This document shows, in pieces, positions 52,468 through 61,380 of a stretch of DNA of 64,000 bases (positions are counted from its first letter, which is position 1; each line of letters opens with the position of its first letter). The translations under genes and the position numbers were made by a program. The stretch is from Candidatus Zixiibacteriota bacterium (GTDB taxonomy: Bacteria; Zixibacteria; MSB-5A5; UBA10806; 4484-95), in assembly GCA_024231855.1 (NCBI GenBank), contig JAAEQD010000049.1:35460-99459 (forward strand), in the 5' to 3' direction. The notes under the pieces were generated by a model. It was not told where the DNA came from and did no database searches. It saw nothing but the letters and a program-made list of their open reading frames with translations.

Positions 52468-54783
52468 TTATTTCAAAAGCATCATCCGCTTGGTGAAAGT
52501 ATTATCGTCTGCTTTTAAAACGTAAAGGTAGACACCGGAAGAAACCGGCTGACCGTTCTGATCAAGACCACTCCAGGTATATATGTGTGAACCGGCAGGT
52601 AAACTGGCTGAGGCCAATGTTGCTACTTTGCGGCCGAGAAGGTCAAAAACCGATAGATCTATTTCAGCGGCATCGGTCAGGTTGAAACTTATACTTGTAG
52701 TGGCGTTAAACGGATTGGGGTAGTTCTGTATCAGAGTCGTCGATACCGGCAAAGTAACAATATTGTCAATCGAGGTCGGACTCAAAATAACATCGGCATC
52801 GTAAACATCATCATGCACAACGGTTACTTCAATAAAACCTTCGCTCTCGGCTGGGCTTATCACCCGAAGAGTATACTCGGAGGGATCGAGGTTTTCCAGA
52901 TAGTAATAACCATCGGGATATGAAACAGCCAATTCAACGACTTCATCACCTATCATAGCTAACACGACCGCGCCGTCAACCGGAATTTCTCCCTGTATAA
53001 CTCGGCCGGACAATACCCTCGGGCCAAATTCGGCGGCCCCCAGAGCGAAGTTGATGTTTTCCGCGTCGGTAGTAACTAAATCGGCTTCTTGCCAGTCGAA
53101 CTTGTTATCGTAGAATTCGCAATTATAATCGCGAGCCATGCAAAGAACTCTATAGTCGCCTTCGGGAAGATTAGTGAACGTATAGCTGCCATCTTCGGCG
53201 GAATGCGTATGCCTGACCCTGTGCCAGGGATTGCCGCCTTCCAGACCTATAGCCACAATACGGGCATCCGCGATTGGATCGTCGGTACCTTCATCGGTTA
53301 CAACACCGGAGATCATGCCATTATAAGGCGATTCATATACTCCAAGATAAAAATCGATATCGGCAATATCGCTGCCGTTTTCGACTACAACATCGCCATC
53401 GTAAGTATGATGAGCGTAACCGTATGCCCAAGCCCGAACTCTGTAGGTACCCGGGTAGACCTGATCGAACATGTACTCGCCATTTTCATCGGTCCGGACA
53501 TGTCTGCGGAAATGGCCGGGAACCATGCGAATCTCAACCAACGCGTCGGCGATTGCAAGGCTATCGGCATCATACACCGTGCCGGAAATAGTACCAAAAT
53601 CTACCGCTACCATTTCTACGTTGACGGTCACAACCTCATCCGCGACGACAATCGGCTCGTCACTGCTATATTGAACGTAACCGGCGGCCCATACATGAAG
53701 TTCGTATTCTCCGGAAAGCAATTCCATTGAATATTCGCCATTCTCATTGGTTCTGGCCCAACCGAAGCGATGAGGCCAGCCATCGCCGATGGCCCAAACA
53801 AACGCGCCTTCAACAGGTTCGGCAGTTCCGGCATCCGTTACTACACCGGCAATTCCGCCGAATACCAACGGCGCGAGCGCGAAATCGATACCGGTGAAAT
53901 CATCGCCGTTGACTTCAAGTTGTGTCGGATATTCGGCCGGCACATAACCATGCTTGCCACATTCGAGCGTATATAAGCCGGGAGGTATCTCATCGAAAAG
54001 ATAGGTACCATCTTCGCCCGTATGCGCCATACGATGGAAATGCCAATCATCTACCCTGCGAAGCGAAACACCGGCGCCTTCCAGCGGGTCACCGCTGTCA
54101 TTATCGGTAACCGTTCCGGCAATCGAGCCAAATACAAGCGGTTCCAAAGTGAAATCGATACCGGTAACGTCATCGCCATTAACTTCGACCTGGTCGGGAT
54201 ACTCCATCGGCAAATAGCCGTCTTTACCGCATTCAAGCTCATATAATCCGGGAGGTACGTCATCGAATAGATATGCGCCATCCTCGCCCGTATGAGCCAT
54301 ACGATGGAAATGCCAATCACCTACCCGATGAAGACGAACTACCGCGTCGGCAATAGGATCGCCGCCGGTTTCGGTAACCATACCGGCGATCGAACCGGCT
54401 TCGGTGGAAACAGCTACCAAGGTGAAGTTAATCCCATCGGCGTTAGTTTCCTCATCAACGACAACCGCTGTGGCATCATCCCGATGCGAAACTTCCTGCC
54501 ACCATTCAGGAAAATAATCCATAGCGTGAGCTTCCACGTGGAACTCGCCATAGGGGACTTCAAGTTCATAATTTCCTTCTTCATCTGTCATGGCGTGCGC
54601 CACCGGCCAATGATGACCTTCGACTGCAAAGGCTTTAACCATGGCAACGATAGGTTCAGTCAATTCCTGATCAGTCACCGAACCGCTGATCGTACCTCGA
54701 TCTGGGTCTTGCGCGAATAGCGCGGGCATGCTGAAAAGTACAGCAAAAACTACCATCAGCGTAATAACAGATAGCTTTTTCAT
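52468..54783 (-). CDS. secreted carboxypeptidase-regulatory-domain repeat protein with sorting domain
   Basis: 771 residues from the ATG at 54783, with AAGGAG upstream; the longer in-frame form has no such site. Signal peptide 1-24 (ends LFAQ). Six or seven domains of about 85-95 residues repeat the pattern GxIxGxVTDxxTxxPIxxAxVxxxxxxxxHRxxxTxEDGxYxF, typical of CarboxypepD_reg beta-sandwiches. Two neighbours (about 150-330) are nearly identical, also at DNA level, suggesting recent duplication. The end has NYPNPFNATTSISF, VFDLLGRKVATL and KRMMLLK, the sorting domain. Cell-surface structural or adhesive role likely. Confidence 0.85.
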   Translation of the reverse strand: MKKLSVITLMVVFAVLFSMPALFAQDPDRGTISGSVTDQELTEPIVAMVKAFAVEGHHWPVAHAMTDEEGNYELEVPYGEFHVEAHAMDYFPEWWQEVSHRDDATAVVVDEETNADGINFTLVAVSTEAGSIAGMVTETGGDPIADAVVRLHRVGDWHFHRMAHTGEDGAYLFDDVPPGLYELECGKDGYLPMEYPDQVEVNGDDVTGIDFTLEPLVFGSIAGTVTDNDSGDPLEGAGVSLRRVDDWHFHRMAHTGEDGTYLFDEIPPGLYTLECGKHGYVPAEYPTQLEVNGDDFTGIDFALAPLVFGGIAGVVTDAGTAEPVEGAFVWAIGDGWPHRFGWARTNENGEYSMELLSGEYELHVWAAGYVQYSSDEPIVVADEVVTVNVEMVAVDFGTISGTVYDADSLAIADALVEIRMVPGHFRRHVRTDENGEYMFDQVYPGTYRVRAWAYGYAHHTYDGDVVVENGSDIADIDFYLGVYESPYNGMISGVVTDEGTDDPIADARIVAIGLEGGNPWHRVRHTHSAEDGSYTFTNLPEGDYRVLCMARDYNCEFYDNKFDWQEADLVTTDAENINFALGAAEFGPRVLSGRVIQGEIPVDGAVVLAMIGDEVVELAVSYPDGYYYLENLDPSEYTLRVISPAESEGFIEVTVVHDDVYDADVILSPTSIDNIVTLPVSTTLIQNYPNPFNATTSISFNLTDAAEIDLSVFDLLGRKVATLASASLPAGSHIYTWSGLDQNGQPVSSGVYLYVLKADDNTFTKRMMLLK
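53880..54370 (-). repeat. tandem DNA repeat inside the secreted repeat protein
   Basis: Two consecutive units of about 245 bases encode nearly the same domain (both contain DDWHFHRMAHTGEDG or GDWHFHRMAHTGEDG). The other domains are much more diverged. Confidence 0.7.
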
Positions 54784-54868
54784 CCCAACTCCTTGCTTTA
54801 AAAAGTAATTAGATTTAATTGTCTTAATCCTGTCGCTTAAAATCAGACATAAAGATGTACAACTAACT

Positions 54869-54897
54869 AATGTAGAAGAATTGTTCAAATTTGTCAA
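54869..54897 (-). promoter_or_regulatory. sigma-70-type promoter of the repeat-rich secreted protein
   Basis: Minus strand: TTGACA (54892-54897), 17-base spacer, TACATT (54869-54874). Confidence 0.5.
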
Positions 54898-55292
54898 CTA
54901 TTATAAAGGAAAATAATCGACATTATTCTCATTAAAGCTCCTTGTTATGGTAATTGATATCCTCAACCCGATACATAACTGCTATCAAATTATCTGACAC
55001 AAAGATACTGAATTAGTTTAAAATATCTTTAAATATTATAAGCTAATTATGATTTTAGATATCGCCTATCAATTAACGATATCCTGCATTCTCATCGATA
55101 AATCGATATTTATCATATACTTGACACTATTGGATTAGCACTAACTTAACATTATTAAAATAAATGTGGAATTGTTTCAATCCTAAATATCCAGAATTCA
55201 AATCAGTAGGATCGAATTAGAATATACTCTATTGTGACAAATCAATTCCGACATTTGTAAAAACGCACAACTCTTACAACGGGGTATAATAT
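54898..55292. other. A+T-rich divergent intergenic region
   Basis: No gene. It has a -35-like TTGACA at 55121 without a good -10, and two GATATC-containing short repeats near 55057-55083. Confidence 0.35.
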
Positions 55293-55751
55293 ATGACACA
55301 TACTAATCTTCACAAAAATATCGGCCAAGCGCTGATCGAATTCGGTATAATCACCGAAAACCAATTTGAAACAGCCATGATGTACCTGGGAAACGCGGAT
55401 AATCGGATAAGTAAATCGCTGGTTGAACTGGGATTTATATCAGAAGAAAAGCTCACGGAGATATTATCCAAAAAACTTAATCTTCCCAGCCTCGCCCTGG
55501 ATAGTATGGAGATTAATCCCGATGTCACTAAGTTGTTACCTTTCGACCTGGCCCGGCGATGTTCTTCGGTTCCGGTTCTTCTTCTGGGTAATACTCTAAC
55601 CATTGCCACTGATGATCCATTAGATACGACCACCCTTAATGAAATATCCTCTCATACTCATAAAGAGATTCGCATCGCGGTCGCGCCGTTAACAGAAATC
55701 CAGAAAGCCCTGGATAAATATCAGTGCAATATGATTACGGGGAATCGATAG
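55293..55751 (+). CDS. stand-alone MshEN (GspE N-terminal)-type protein
   Basis: 152 residues. It consists only of the domain that opens type II secretion and type IV pilus ATPases: IGQALIEFGIITENQFETA, ISKSLVELGFISEEKLTEIL, LPSLALDSMEINPDVTKLLP, and LTIATDDPLDTTTLNEI. No ATPase domain follows. MshEN domains can bind cyclic di-GMP, so it could be a c-di-GMP receptor for motility or secretion; this is inference. The flagellin gene follows and the HD-GYP regulator lies 3 kb upstream. Confidence 0.75.
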   Translation: MTHTNLHKNIGQALIEFGIITENQFETAMMYLGNADNRISKSLVELGFISEEKLTEILSKKLNLPSLALDSMEINPDVTKLLPFDLARRCSSVPVLLLGNTLTIATDDPLDTTTLNEISSHTHKEIRIAVAPLTEIQKALDKYQCNMITGNR

Positions 55752-56086
55752 AAGCAGGATCGATACTTTTTCTTGACAATAACATTAATATACATAATTT
55801 AATTAACAAACATATTTCATTTGCATTTCCTTAATATAGTATTAGTATAGATAATAACGGAACTTCGAGTTGTATTTGAGAAGGCCATAATTATAGCGTT
55901 TGATAGGGTATTTATGGGAATAATCCTATAACTAACGTGAAACGAATAAATAGAGATAATTGATTATGATATCTTTCTTGCTAATTAACAACGACTTAGG
56001 TAAAACGGAATGAATCCAGGATAAGGTCATTATGGCATTAAAATTGCATAATTTAAGGGAGAGAAACAATTCACAGGGAGGTGTTT
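55752..56086. other. flagellin upstream region
   Basis: No gene. It holds the sigma-54 promoter at 56033-56048 and a short leader with GGGAGG. Activator sites cannot be picked out by eye. Confidence 0.5.
56033..56048 (+). promoter_or_regulatory. sigma-54 promoter of the flagellin gene
   Basis: TGGCAT-N5-TTGCA with the invariant GG (56034-56035) and GC (56046-56047) exactly ten bases apart, close to the consensus TGGCAC-N5-TTGCW. Transcription would begin near 56059, about 28 bases before the ATG. Confidence 0.8.
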
Positions 56087-56848
56087 ATGAGAATTAACTC
56101 AAACGCGAACGCGCATAATACCATGCGCAATTTGCAGGAGAGCAAAGAAAGAATGAAAGCGTCAATGGAAAAGCTTTCATCCGGATTAAAAATCAATCGG
56201 GCTGCCGATGATCCCGCCGGTCTCATAATATCGGAACAGATGCGCTCCCAGATCGCGACTATCGAACAGGAAATTAAAAATATCGATATGTCGGATAACA
56301 AATATTCCACATCCGAAGGCAATCTTAATACTCTTCAGAGTGATTTGCATGAAATGAGGAATATTGCTATGGCGGCGGCCAACGAAGGTGGTAATTCCGA
56401 AGAGGCCCAGGAAGCCTATCAACAAAGCCTCAATGATGCTACTCAAGGTTTTAATAATACTCGCGATACGGCATCATACGGCACCCAGAAACTGTTGGAT
56501 GGTTCGGCGGGTTCAACGAATGACATTCAGCCTATGGAGAATCTCGATGTTTCCACGGCCCAGGCGGCTCAGGAATCGATCGAAGCGATCGATGCAAAGC
56601 TGGCGGAAATTTCTCAGGCAAGAGGCGAAATTGGCTCGATTCAGAAAAACGATCTGGCCGCGAGAAGAGATAACCTGATGACCGAGCTTTCAAATCTCAC
56701 AGCTGCCGAATCAACTGTCAGAGATACGGATATGGCACGCGAATTCACCGAATTCATCAAAAGCGAAATCCAGGTCAAAGCCGGTATAGCGATGCTTGCG
56801 CAACAGAAGCAAGTGCCTAACCTGGTAATGAGTTTTCTTCAAGAATAG
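56087..56848 (+). CDS. flagellin, short form
   Basis: 253 residues from the ATG at 56087, with GGGAGG upstream; a GTG at 56081 overlaps that site. N-terminal D0/D1 helices (ARM-like LQESKERMKASMEKLSSGLKIN, RAADDPAGLIISEQMRSQI) and C-terminal D1/D0 helices (AAESTVRDTDMAREF, KAGIAMLAQQKQVPNLVMSFLQE) are complete; the surface D2/D3 domains are almost absent. It forms the flagellar filament after export. A terminator follows, and no other flagellar gene is in the window. Confidence 0.93.
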   Translation: MRINSNANAHNTMRNLQESKERMKASMEKLSSGLKINRAADDPAGLIISEQMRSQIATIEQEIKNIDMSDNKYSTSEGNLNTLQSDLHEMRNIAMAAANEGGNSEEAQEAYQQSLNDATQGFNNTRDTASYGTQKLLDGSAGSTNDIQPMENLDVSTAQAAQESIEAIDAKLAEISQARGEIGSIQKNDLAARRDNLMTELSNLTAAESTVRDTDMAREFTEFIKSEIQVKAGIAMLAQQKQVPNLVMSFLQE

Positions 56849-56904
56849 CTGATTCGGCCAGGTATTTGAATGTAAGATAAGATTCAGACTAATAACATGC
56901 CGCC

Positions 56905-56930
56905 AAAAGGCCCGTTCCTGCGGGCCTTTT
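56905..56930 (+). terminator. rho-independent terminator of the flagellin gene
   Basis: Perfect 10-bp stem AAAAGGCCCG/CGGGCCTTTT with a 6-base loop and T run. Confidence 0.88.
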
Positions 56931-57070
56931 TAATTGCAAATATCCACGCTTTTAATATCACAACCGCGCTATCATCTAATTCCATCAGATAAATAAACGC
57001 TTTGCCCTGACAGGAACTTATAGTAAAATAGTACTGTTAATGATGAAAAATATTTATAAGGGAGGATAAA

Positions 57071-57601
57071 GTGGGAAAAAGTTTTAGCAGTCAAAAAGAA
57101 GCATTGTCAATGGCAATCGAGATGGAAAAAGAGGGTCAGAGTTTTTATCGGAAAACCGCCGACAAAGCCTCCGACAAAATGACCAAACAGGTATTTGAAT
57201 TTTTAGCCGGCGAGGAAATGAAACACATTGAAGCGATTAAGAACTTCTATGATTCTGAAATAGCCGGTCAAAGCAGCGATTTTAATGAGATTCTCGGAAG
57301 TTATACCCCGGAGAAAACCCGCCGCGCGATCCTCGGCCTTTTTAAGGGACTCGGCGAAAAAGCCCCGGTGGATAAGCCCGATATGGAAGCCTACAGCTTT
57401 GCCCGCGATTTCGAAAAAAATGGCGAAAATTTCTATCGCGAAGCCGCCTCCAAAGCCACCGATGAAAATGTCAAAAAACTGTTCGAGTTTTTGGTTGAAG
57501 AAGAAGTACGTCATTTCCAAATGATAGACGACTCGATGGCATTCCTGGAAAATCCCTCGGAGTGGTTTCACCGCCAGGAAAAATGGCATGTTGAAGGTTA
57601 A
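57071..57601 (+). CDS. rubrerythrin-like ferritin-fold protein
   Basis: 176 residues, GTG start after GGGAGG. Two half-bundles each show a Glu and an ExxH pair: EMEKEGQSFY with GEEMKHIEAI, and DFEKNGENFY with EEEVRHFQMI, the ligand set of a di-iron four-helix bundle. The rubredoxin-like domain of full rubrerythrins is missing. Likely role is peroxide reduction or iron handling in an oxygen-sensitive cell. Own terminator downstream. Confidence 0.85.
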   Translation: MGKSFSSQKEALSMAIEMEKEGQSFYRKTADKASDKMTKQVFEFLAGEEMKHIEAIKNFYDSEIAGQSSDFNEILGSYTPEKTRRAILGLFKGLGEKAPVDKPDMEAYSFARDFEKNGENFYREAASKATDENVKKLFEFLVEEEVRHFQMIDDSMAFLENPSEWFHRQEKWHVEG

Positions 57602-57617
57602 TCCATAATGAAACTAA

Positions 57618-57640
57618 AGGGGCAAATGTCAGTTGCCCCT
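57618..57640 (+). terminator. rho-independent terminator
   Basis: 8-bp stem AGGGGCAA/TTGCCCCT, 7-base loop, then GTTTTC. Confidence 0.7.
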
Positions 57641-57841
57641 GTTTTCTATAATTAATTTATCTATAAGGAATTTAATCGCGGTCTGATTGTATCAATATAT
57701 GAGTTAAGCTGATAAATAGTATTGCTTTTAGTTTGGATTTGACAATATCAATTATTGACGCCATATTAAAGAAAATGCGCGTTTCATCTGGCTGAAAAAG
57801 GAATAGGTTTTAACCTTAAATTACGAAATGAGAAGAATAGT

Positions 57842-58195
57842 ATGATGAGGAAAGCAATCGGATTGTTGGCAATTATGATCGTCTTAAGTTCATGCGGCGC
57901 GGCGGTGAAATACTCGGCCATACAGCCCGGTCGATCGACTGGCTCAACAGATATGGAGATAGCTGTTTACGGCCTGGATGATTTTCCCCCTGATAATTAT
58001 ACCGTTCTGGGCTTAATCACCATAGACGATACTATGTTTACGGTTAATTGCGGGTATGATAAAGTTATTAGTATTGCGGTAGAAAAAGCTCGTGAAGTCG
58101 GCGGGGACGCGGTCCGGATTCTGGATATTGATGAACCTGATATCATAAGCACATGTTACAGGATTTCCGCCGAAATAATAATGTTTAACGATTAA
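57842..58195 (+). CDS. small lipoprotein, YbjQ-like fold possible
   Basis: 117 residues. Signal helix and lipobox LSSC (15-18). The mature part VLGLITIDDTMF ... YDKVISIAVEKAREVGGDAVRI has the strand-helix rhythm of YbjQ/DUF74-like and DUF4156-like small domains, where AVEKAREVGGDAV is typical. Function unknown. It precedes the hydrolase pair by about 26 bases and may be in the same transcript. Confidence 0.65.
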   Translation: MMRKAIGLLAIMIVLSSCGAAVKYSAIQPGRSTGSTDMEIAVYGLDDFPPDNYTVLGLITIDDTMFTVNCGYDKVISIAVEKAREVGGDAVRILDIDEPDIISTCYRISAEIIMFND

Positions 58196-58221
58196 CATGT
58201 AAGCCAAAATGAATAGGAGAC

Positions 58222-59331
58222 GTGTTGAATATTAAATCGGCTGTAATATTGATCTATTGCGGTTTTGTATTAATGCCATGCGCGATCATGGGACAGATAA
58301 CCCAAAGTAATGATGATACCGGCAAAATTCTTAATTCAAACTTCCCTTTTCTGCGGTCGCAAGCTGTTGATGCGTACAATGGCGGTAATTATGAGGAAGC
58401 CGCGAAATTATATCGGCAAATGCTCGAACGAAATATCGATGACAACGTTTCATTTTATAATCTGGCTTGCTGCTATGGCCTTTTAAATAAACCATCTCTG
58501 GCAGGCACATTTCTCAAACAGGCAATAGAAACAGGTTTCGACGATTTCGAACTCCTGACACGAGACAGCGATTTCGATACAGTAAAAAAATCAGCAGTTT
58601 TCTCGTCTTTATACGACAGTCTTATTGCCGGCCATGAGCTTGATATGGCGGCGCTGGGTAATGAGATATTTTTCGATGCTTGCGCGATATTCCGTTGCCG
58701 GTCGCATTTGCCGGAAAAATTCGACAAAACAAAAACCTACCCTCTTGTACTCGGACTTCACGGCTACGGCGGCAGCGCCGATTATATGATAAAAATGTGG
58801 CAGCATTTCGACCAACCCGAGTTCATATATGTCGCTCCGTATGGCCCGTATCATTTCATGATTGGCAATAGCCAAGCCTATAGTTGGAATCTCTGGCTGA
58901 CCGAAGGCGAAGAGTTTCCCGGCGAAGATTTCTATATAACCGAGAATTTCATCATCAAACTTTTAAACGATCTTAAAAGCGTTTATAATATCGGGGATAT
59001 CTACCTGATGGGGCATTCGCAAGGGGCTTCGACATCCTATATTACGGGAATAAAACATCACGAACTATTCAAAGGCATAATCGCTATCAGTGGGCCGCTA
59101 AACATGTACTGGCTGGATAAAACCACGCTCGATGCCGGTAATAATCTGGACGTTCTCATTGTCCATGGCAAGAATGATCAAGAAATATTTTATGCCGAGG
59201 GAGTAGCCGCCAAGAACTTACTTACACAACACGGTTATAATCCCGGGTTTATCGCTCATAATGGAGGCCATCGATTACCGTCGGAAAGTATTTTGAAACA
59301 AATCGGCGAGTGGAGCGAAAACAAGGAATAG
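58222..59331 (+). CDS. exported TPR-alpha/beta hydrolase, first of a tandem pair
   Basis: 369 residues from GTG at 58222; the TTG at 58225 is better spaced from AGGAG. Signal peptide about 1-24. A TPR-like helical pair (about 42-110: AAKLYRQMLERNIDDNVSFY, NLACCYGLLNKPSLAGTF) leads to an esterase/PHB-depolymerase-like domain: GLHGYGG (oxyanion hole), GHSQGAS (nucleophile Ser), VHGKNDQEIF (acid Asp), HNGGHRLP (His). Complete triad, so probably active on an ester or peptide outside the cytoplasm. It is 36 bases upstream of a paralogue. Confidence 0.85.
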   Translation: MLNIKSAVILIYCGFVLMPCAIMGQITQSNDDTGKILNSNFPFLRSQAVDAYNGGNYEEAAKLYRQMLERNIDDNVSFYNLACCYGLLNKPSLAGTFLKQAIETGFDDFELLTRDSDFDTVKKSAVFSSLYDSLIAGHELDMAALGNEIFFDACAIFRCRSHLPEKFDKTKTYPLVLGLHGYGGSADYMIKMWQHFDQPEFIYVAPYGPYHFMIGNSQAYSWNLWLTEGEEFPGEDFYITENFIIKLLNDLKSVYNIGDIYLMGHSQGASTSYITGIKHHELFKGIIAISGPLNMYWLDKTTLDAGNNLDVLIVHGKNDQEIFYAEGVAAKNLLTQHGYNPGFIAHNGGHRLPSESILKQIGEWSENKE

Positions 59332-59367
59332 GTATTTATACCAAAAGGGGAAATTGGACGAGAAGAC

Positions 59368-60525
59368 ATGAGAGAAAATAATTTAAAATCGATAGTGTTT
59401 ATCTTCCTGGTTGTATTTGTTAGCGGCTTTTTCAGTTGTAGCGTCTACGCTGAAAATGATTCGAATGTAGATTGGAATAAACCGGAAACGATCGATCCAC
59501 TCGATGAAAATATCGGCGATTTCCTTGATGGGGACCTTCAACTTTACCGCCAGGAAGCGGACAACGCCTACCGTTCGGGTGATTATGAGAAAGCCGCCAG
59601 GTATTACCTTCTGGTAGCGCGCTACAACTCCAGTGATGCTGTCGCGATCTATAATCTCGCCTGCTGCTACGGACTTCTGGGCGAAGCTAAACTGGCGGGA
59701 AAATATATAGAACGCGCTGTAAAAGCCGGTTATGAAAATATCAGCTACATTAAAACTGATCCCGATTTTAACAATGTCAGAGGTCAGGAACCTTTCGACG
59801 GCGCTATAAAAAATGCCGCTAAGAATATTGAAGCAAAAATCGCCGCGCTGGGGCAAACGATCTTCATCAACGGCACGGCGTTATTCGAGGGACGAATCAA
59901 ACTGCCCGAAAATTACGATCCCAATAAAGCTTATCCCCTGTTAATTGGCCTGCACGGACTCGGCAGTGATGCCGATGAATTTATCACGTTGTGGAATTCG
60001 TTCACCAAACCGGAATTTATTTACGTAGCCCTGCAAGGGCATTACCCGGTTCTGGGTGAAAACAGGATTGGCTATAGCTGGTCATTGAGGATCGCCCAGG
60101 AGGAGGGCATGACTAATGACGATATTTTTATAGCGGTGGAATATATCGCCCAGACCGCCTCAGGTATCGCCAAGAATTACAAAATAAGCGATACTTTCGT
60201 GATGGGCTTTTCGCAGGGGGCAACATTCACCTACCTGGCCGGTATCAATTACCCCGAACTGTTTGAAGGTATCTTTTGTTTCGGCGGCAGATTCCCCGCT
60301 GATTTGTTGTCCGAGCAAGCGGTTAAAAACGCCTCTGACAAACTGCGGATATTCATCTCGCATGGCAAAAACGAACCGGGCAATTCATTTACTCAAGCGA
60401 TCACCTCCAGGGAAGCTTTGAAGTCATACGGCTACGATGTTAAATTCAGTCCCCACGACGGCGCCCATGTGCCACCTCCACCGATTGTCATGTACGAATT
60501 CCAGCGCTGGATGAAAGAAAAATGA
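59368..60525 (+). CDS. exported TPR-alpha/beta hydrolase, second of a tandem pair
   Basis: 385 residues, signal peptide about 1-28. Same layout as its neighbour: TPR-like helices (AARYYLLVARYNSSDAVAIY, NLACCYGLLGEAKLAGKY), GLHGLGSDADEF, GFSQGATFTY (nucleophile Ser), SHGKNEPGNSF, HDGAHVPPP. At the acid position this copy has Glu or a shifted residue (KNE) where the first has Asp (KND), so activity or specificity may differ. The two genes clearly arose by tandem duplication and then diverged strongly. Confidence 0.85.
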   Translation: MRENNLKSIVFIFLVVFVSGFFSCSVYAENDSNVDWNKPETIDPLDENIGDFLDGDLQLYRQEADNAYRSGDYEKAARYYLLVARYNSSDAVAIYNLACCYGLLGEAKLAGKYIERAVKAGYENISYIKTDPDFNNVRGQEPFDGAIKNAAKNIEAKIAALGQTIFINGTALFEGRIKLPENYDPNKAYPLLIGLHGLGSDADEFITLWNSFTKPEFIYVALQGHYPVLGENRIGYSWSLRIAQEEGMTNDDIFIAVEYIAQTASGIAKNYKISDTFVMGFSQGATFTYLAGINYPELFEGIFCFGGRFPADLLSEQAVKNASDKLRIFISHGKNEPGNSFTQAITSREALKSYGYDVKFSPHDGAHVPPPPIVMYEFQRWMKEK

Positions 60526-60534
60526 GGTTATAGA

Positions 60535-60562
60535 AGGGGCAGACGAGAACGTCTGCCGACCA
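60535..60562. repeat. intergenic hairpin GGCAGACG/CGTCTGCC
   Basis: 8-bp stem with a 4-base loop after the second hydrolase gene. It resembles in style the GTCAGGAG hairpins at 61.3, 62.1 and 63.3 kb, with a different stem sequence. Confidence 0.45.
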
Positions 60563-60750
60563 CAAAAGGAAAATGTAGATCAAGTCAGAAACCGCGGTCT
60601 TGATTTATCCTCGCTCATCAGTTTAAACTTGATAATATGAAGTATATCTCTTAACATTTAGCGGAATGTGTCCCGAATATTCCGGAGACTTGCGGATATT
60701 AAATCACGCTGGAATGAGCAAATTTGATAATAAAATCGAAAGGATCGGAA

Positions 60751-61323
60751 ATGAAAACAACCAAACTTTCCATGATGTTCATAATCGTTGCCGCTATAGC
60801 GTTGCTAATAGGCGGCTGCTTGACCACTGAGTTTAAGGAGTATCACTTCAAGATTAACGCGGATGGTTCGGGCGAAGGCACGATTAAACATATTAATATC
60901 GTATCCGAAGAGGATGAAGGTCAAAATGTCTCATTCGCTGATTTCGGCGAGCTTACAAATGACTATCTGGAAGGTACCACATTCGAAGAAGCAAACGAAC
61001 ATCTTCAGATTACCGATAAGAAACTGTATGAAGATGGTGGCATGTTGATGGGTGAAATTTGCTTCACTTTCAGCTCGATGGACAGCATCGGTTTCTACTA
61101 TGATTCAAGCTGTAAATGTAGTCCGTTTATGTACTACGCTGGATCGCTAGCCGAAACGATTATCGAATCCAACGGCAACTACCTTGGCGAGAACCGCGAT
61201 TTCCCGATTATTTTATGGGACGATAAAAGCGGCGAATTCTATTTCAAGACACTGGTAAAAGAAGATATGTCCGACGCTCATGGCTTATTACCACTGTATA
61301 ACGCCTGGCTGGAATCAAAGTAA
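60751..61323 (+). CDS. lipoprotein, unknown function
   Basis: 190 residues from the ATG at 60751, after AAAGGAT; a TTG-type start at 60724 would add 9. Signal helix with lipobox IGGC. The mature part begins EYHFKINADGSGEGTIKHI, common in small envelope lipoproteins with a beta-sandwich built around a D-G-S-G turn, and has a Cys pair (CKCSPF). No enzyme motif. Confidence 0.65.
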   Translation: MKTTKLSMMFIIVAAIALLIGGCLTTEFKEYHFKINADGSGEGTIKHINIVSEEDEGQNVSFADFGELTNDYLEGTTFEEANEHLQITDKKLYEDGGMLMGEICFTFSSMDSIGFYYDSSCKCSPFMYYAGSLAETIIESNGNYLGENRDFPIILWDDKSGEFYFKTLVKEDMSDAHGLLPLYNAWLESK

Positions 61324-61335
61324 ATGCACTGACTA

Positions 61336-61366
61336 GGTCAGGAGCAGCAGCTCCTGACCTACCCGA
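61336..61366. repeat. intergenic hairpin repeat, GTCAGGAG type, partial copy
   Basis: GGTCAGGAGC ... GCTCCTGACC stem followed by TACCC. Same core as the two longer copies at 62.1 and 63.3 kb. Confidence 0.65.
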
Positions 61367-61380
61367 TACACAGCAATTTA

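Noticed and set aside
53089..53730. 213-codon forward frame
   Set aside because: Shadow of the repeat protein on the other strand; it follows the repeat periodicity.
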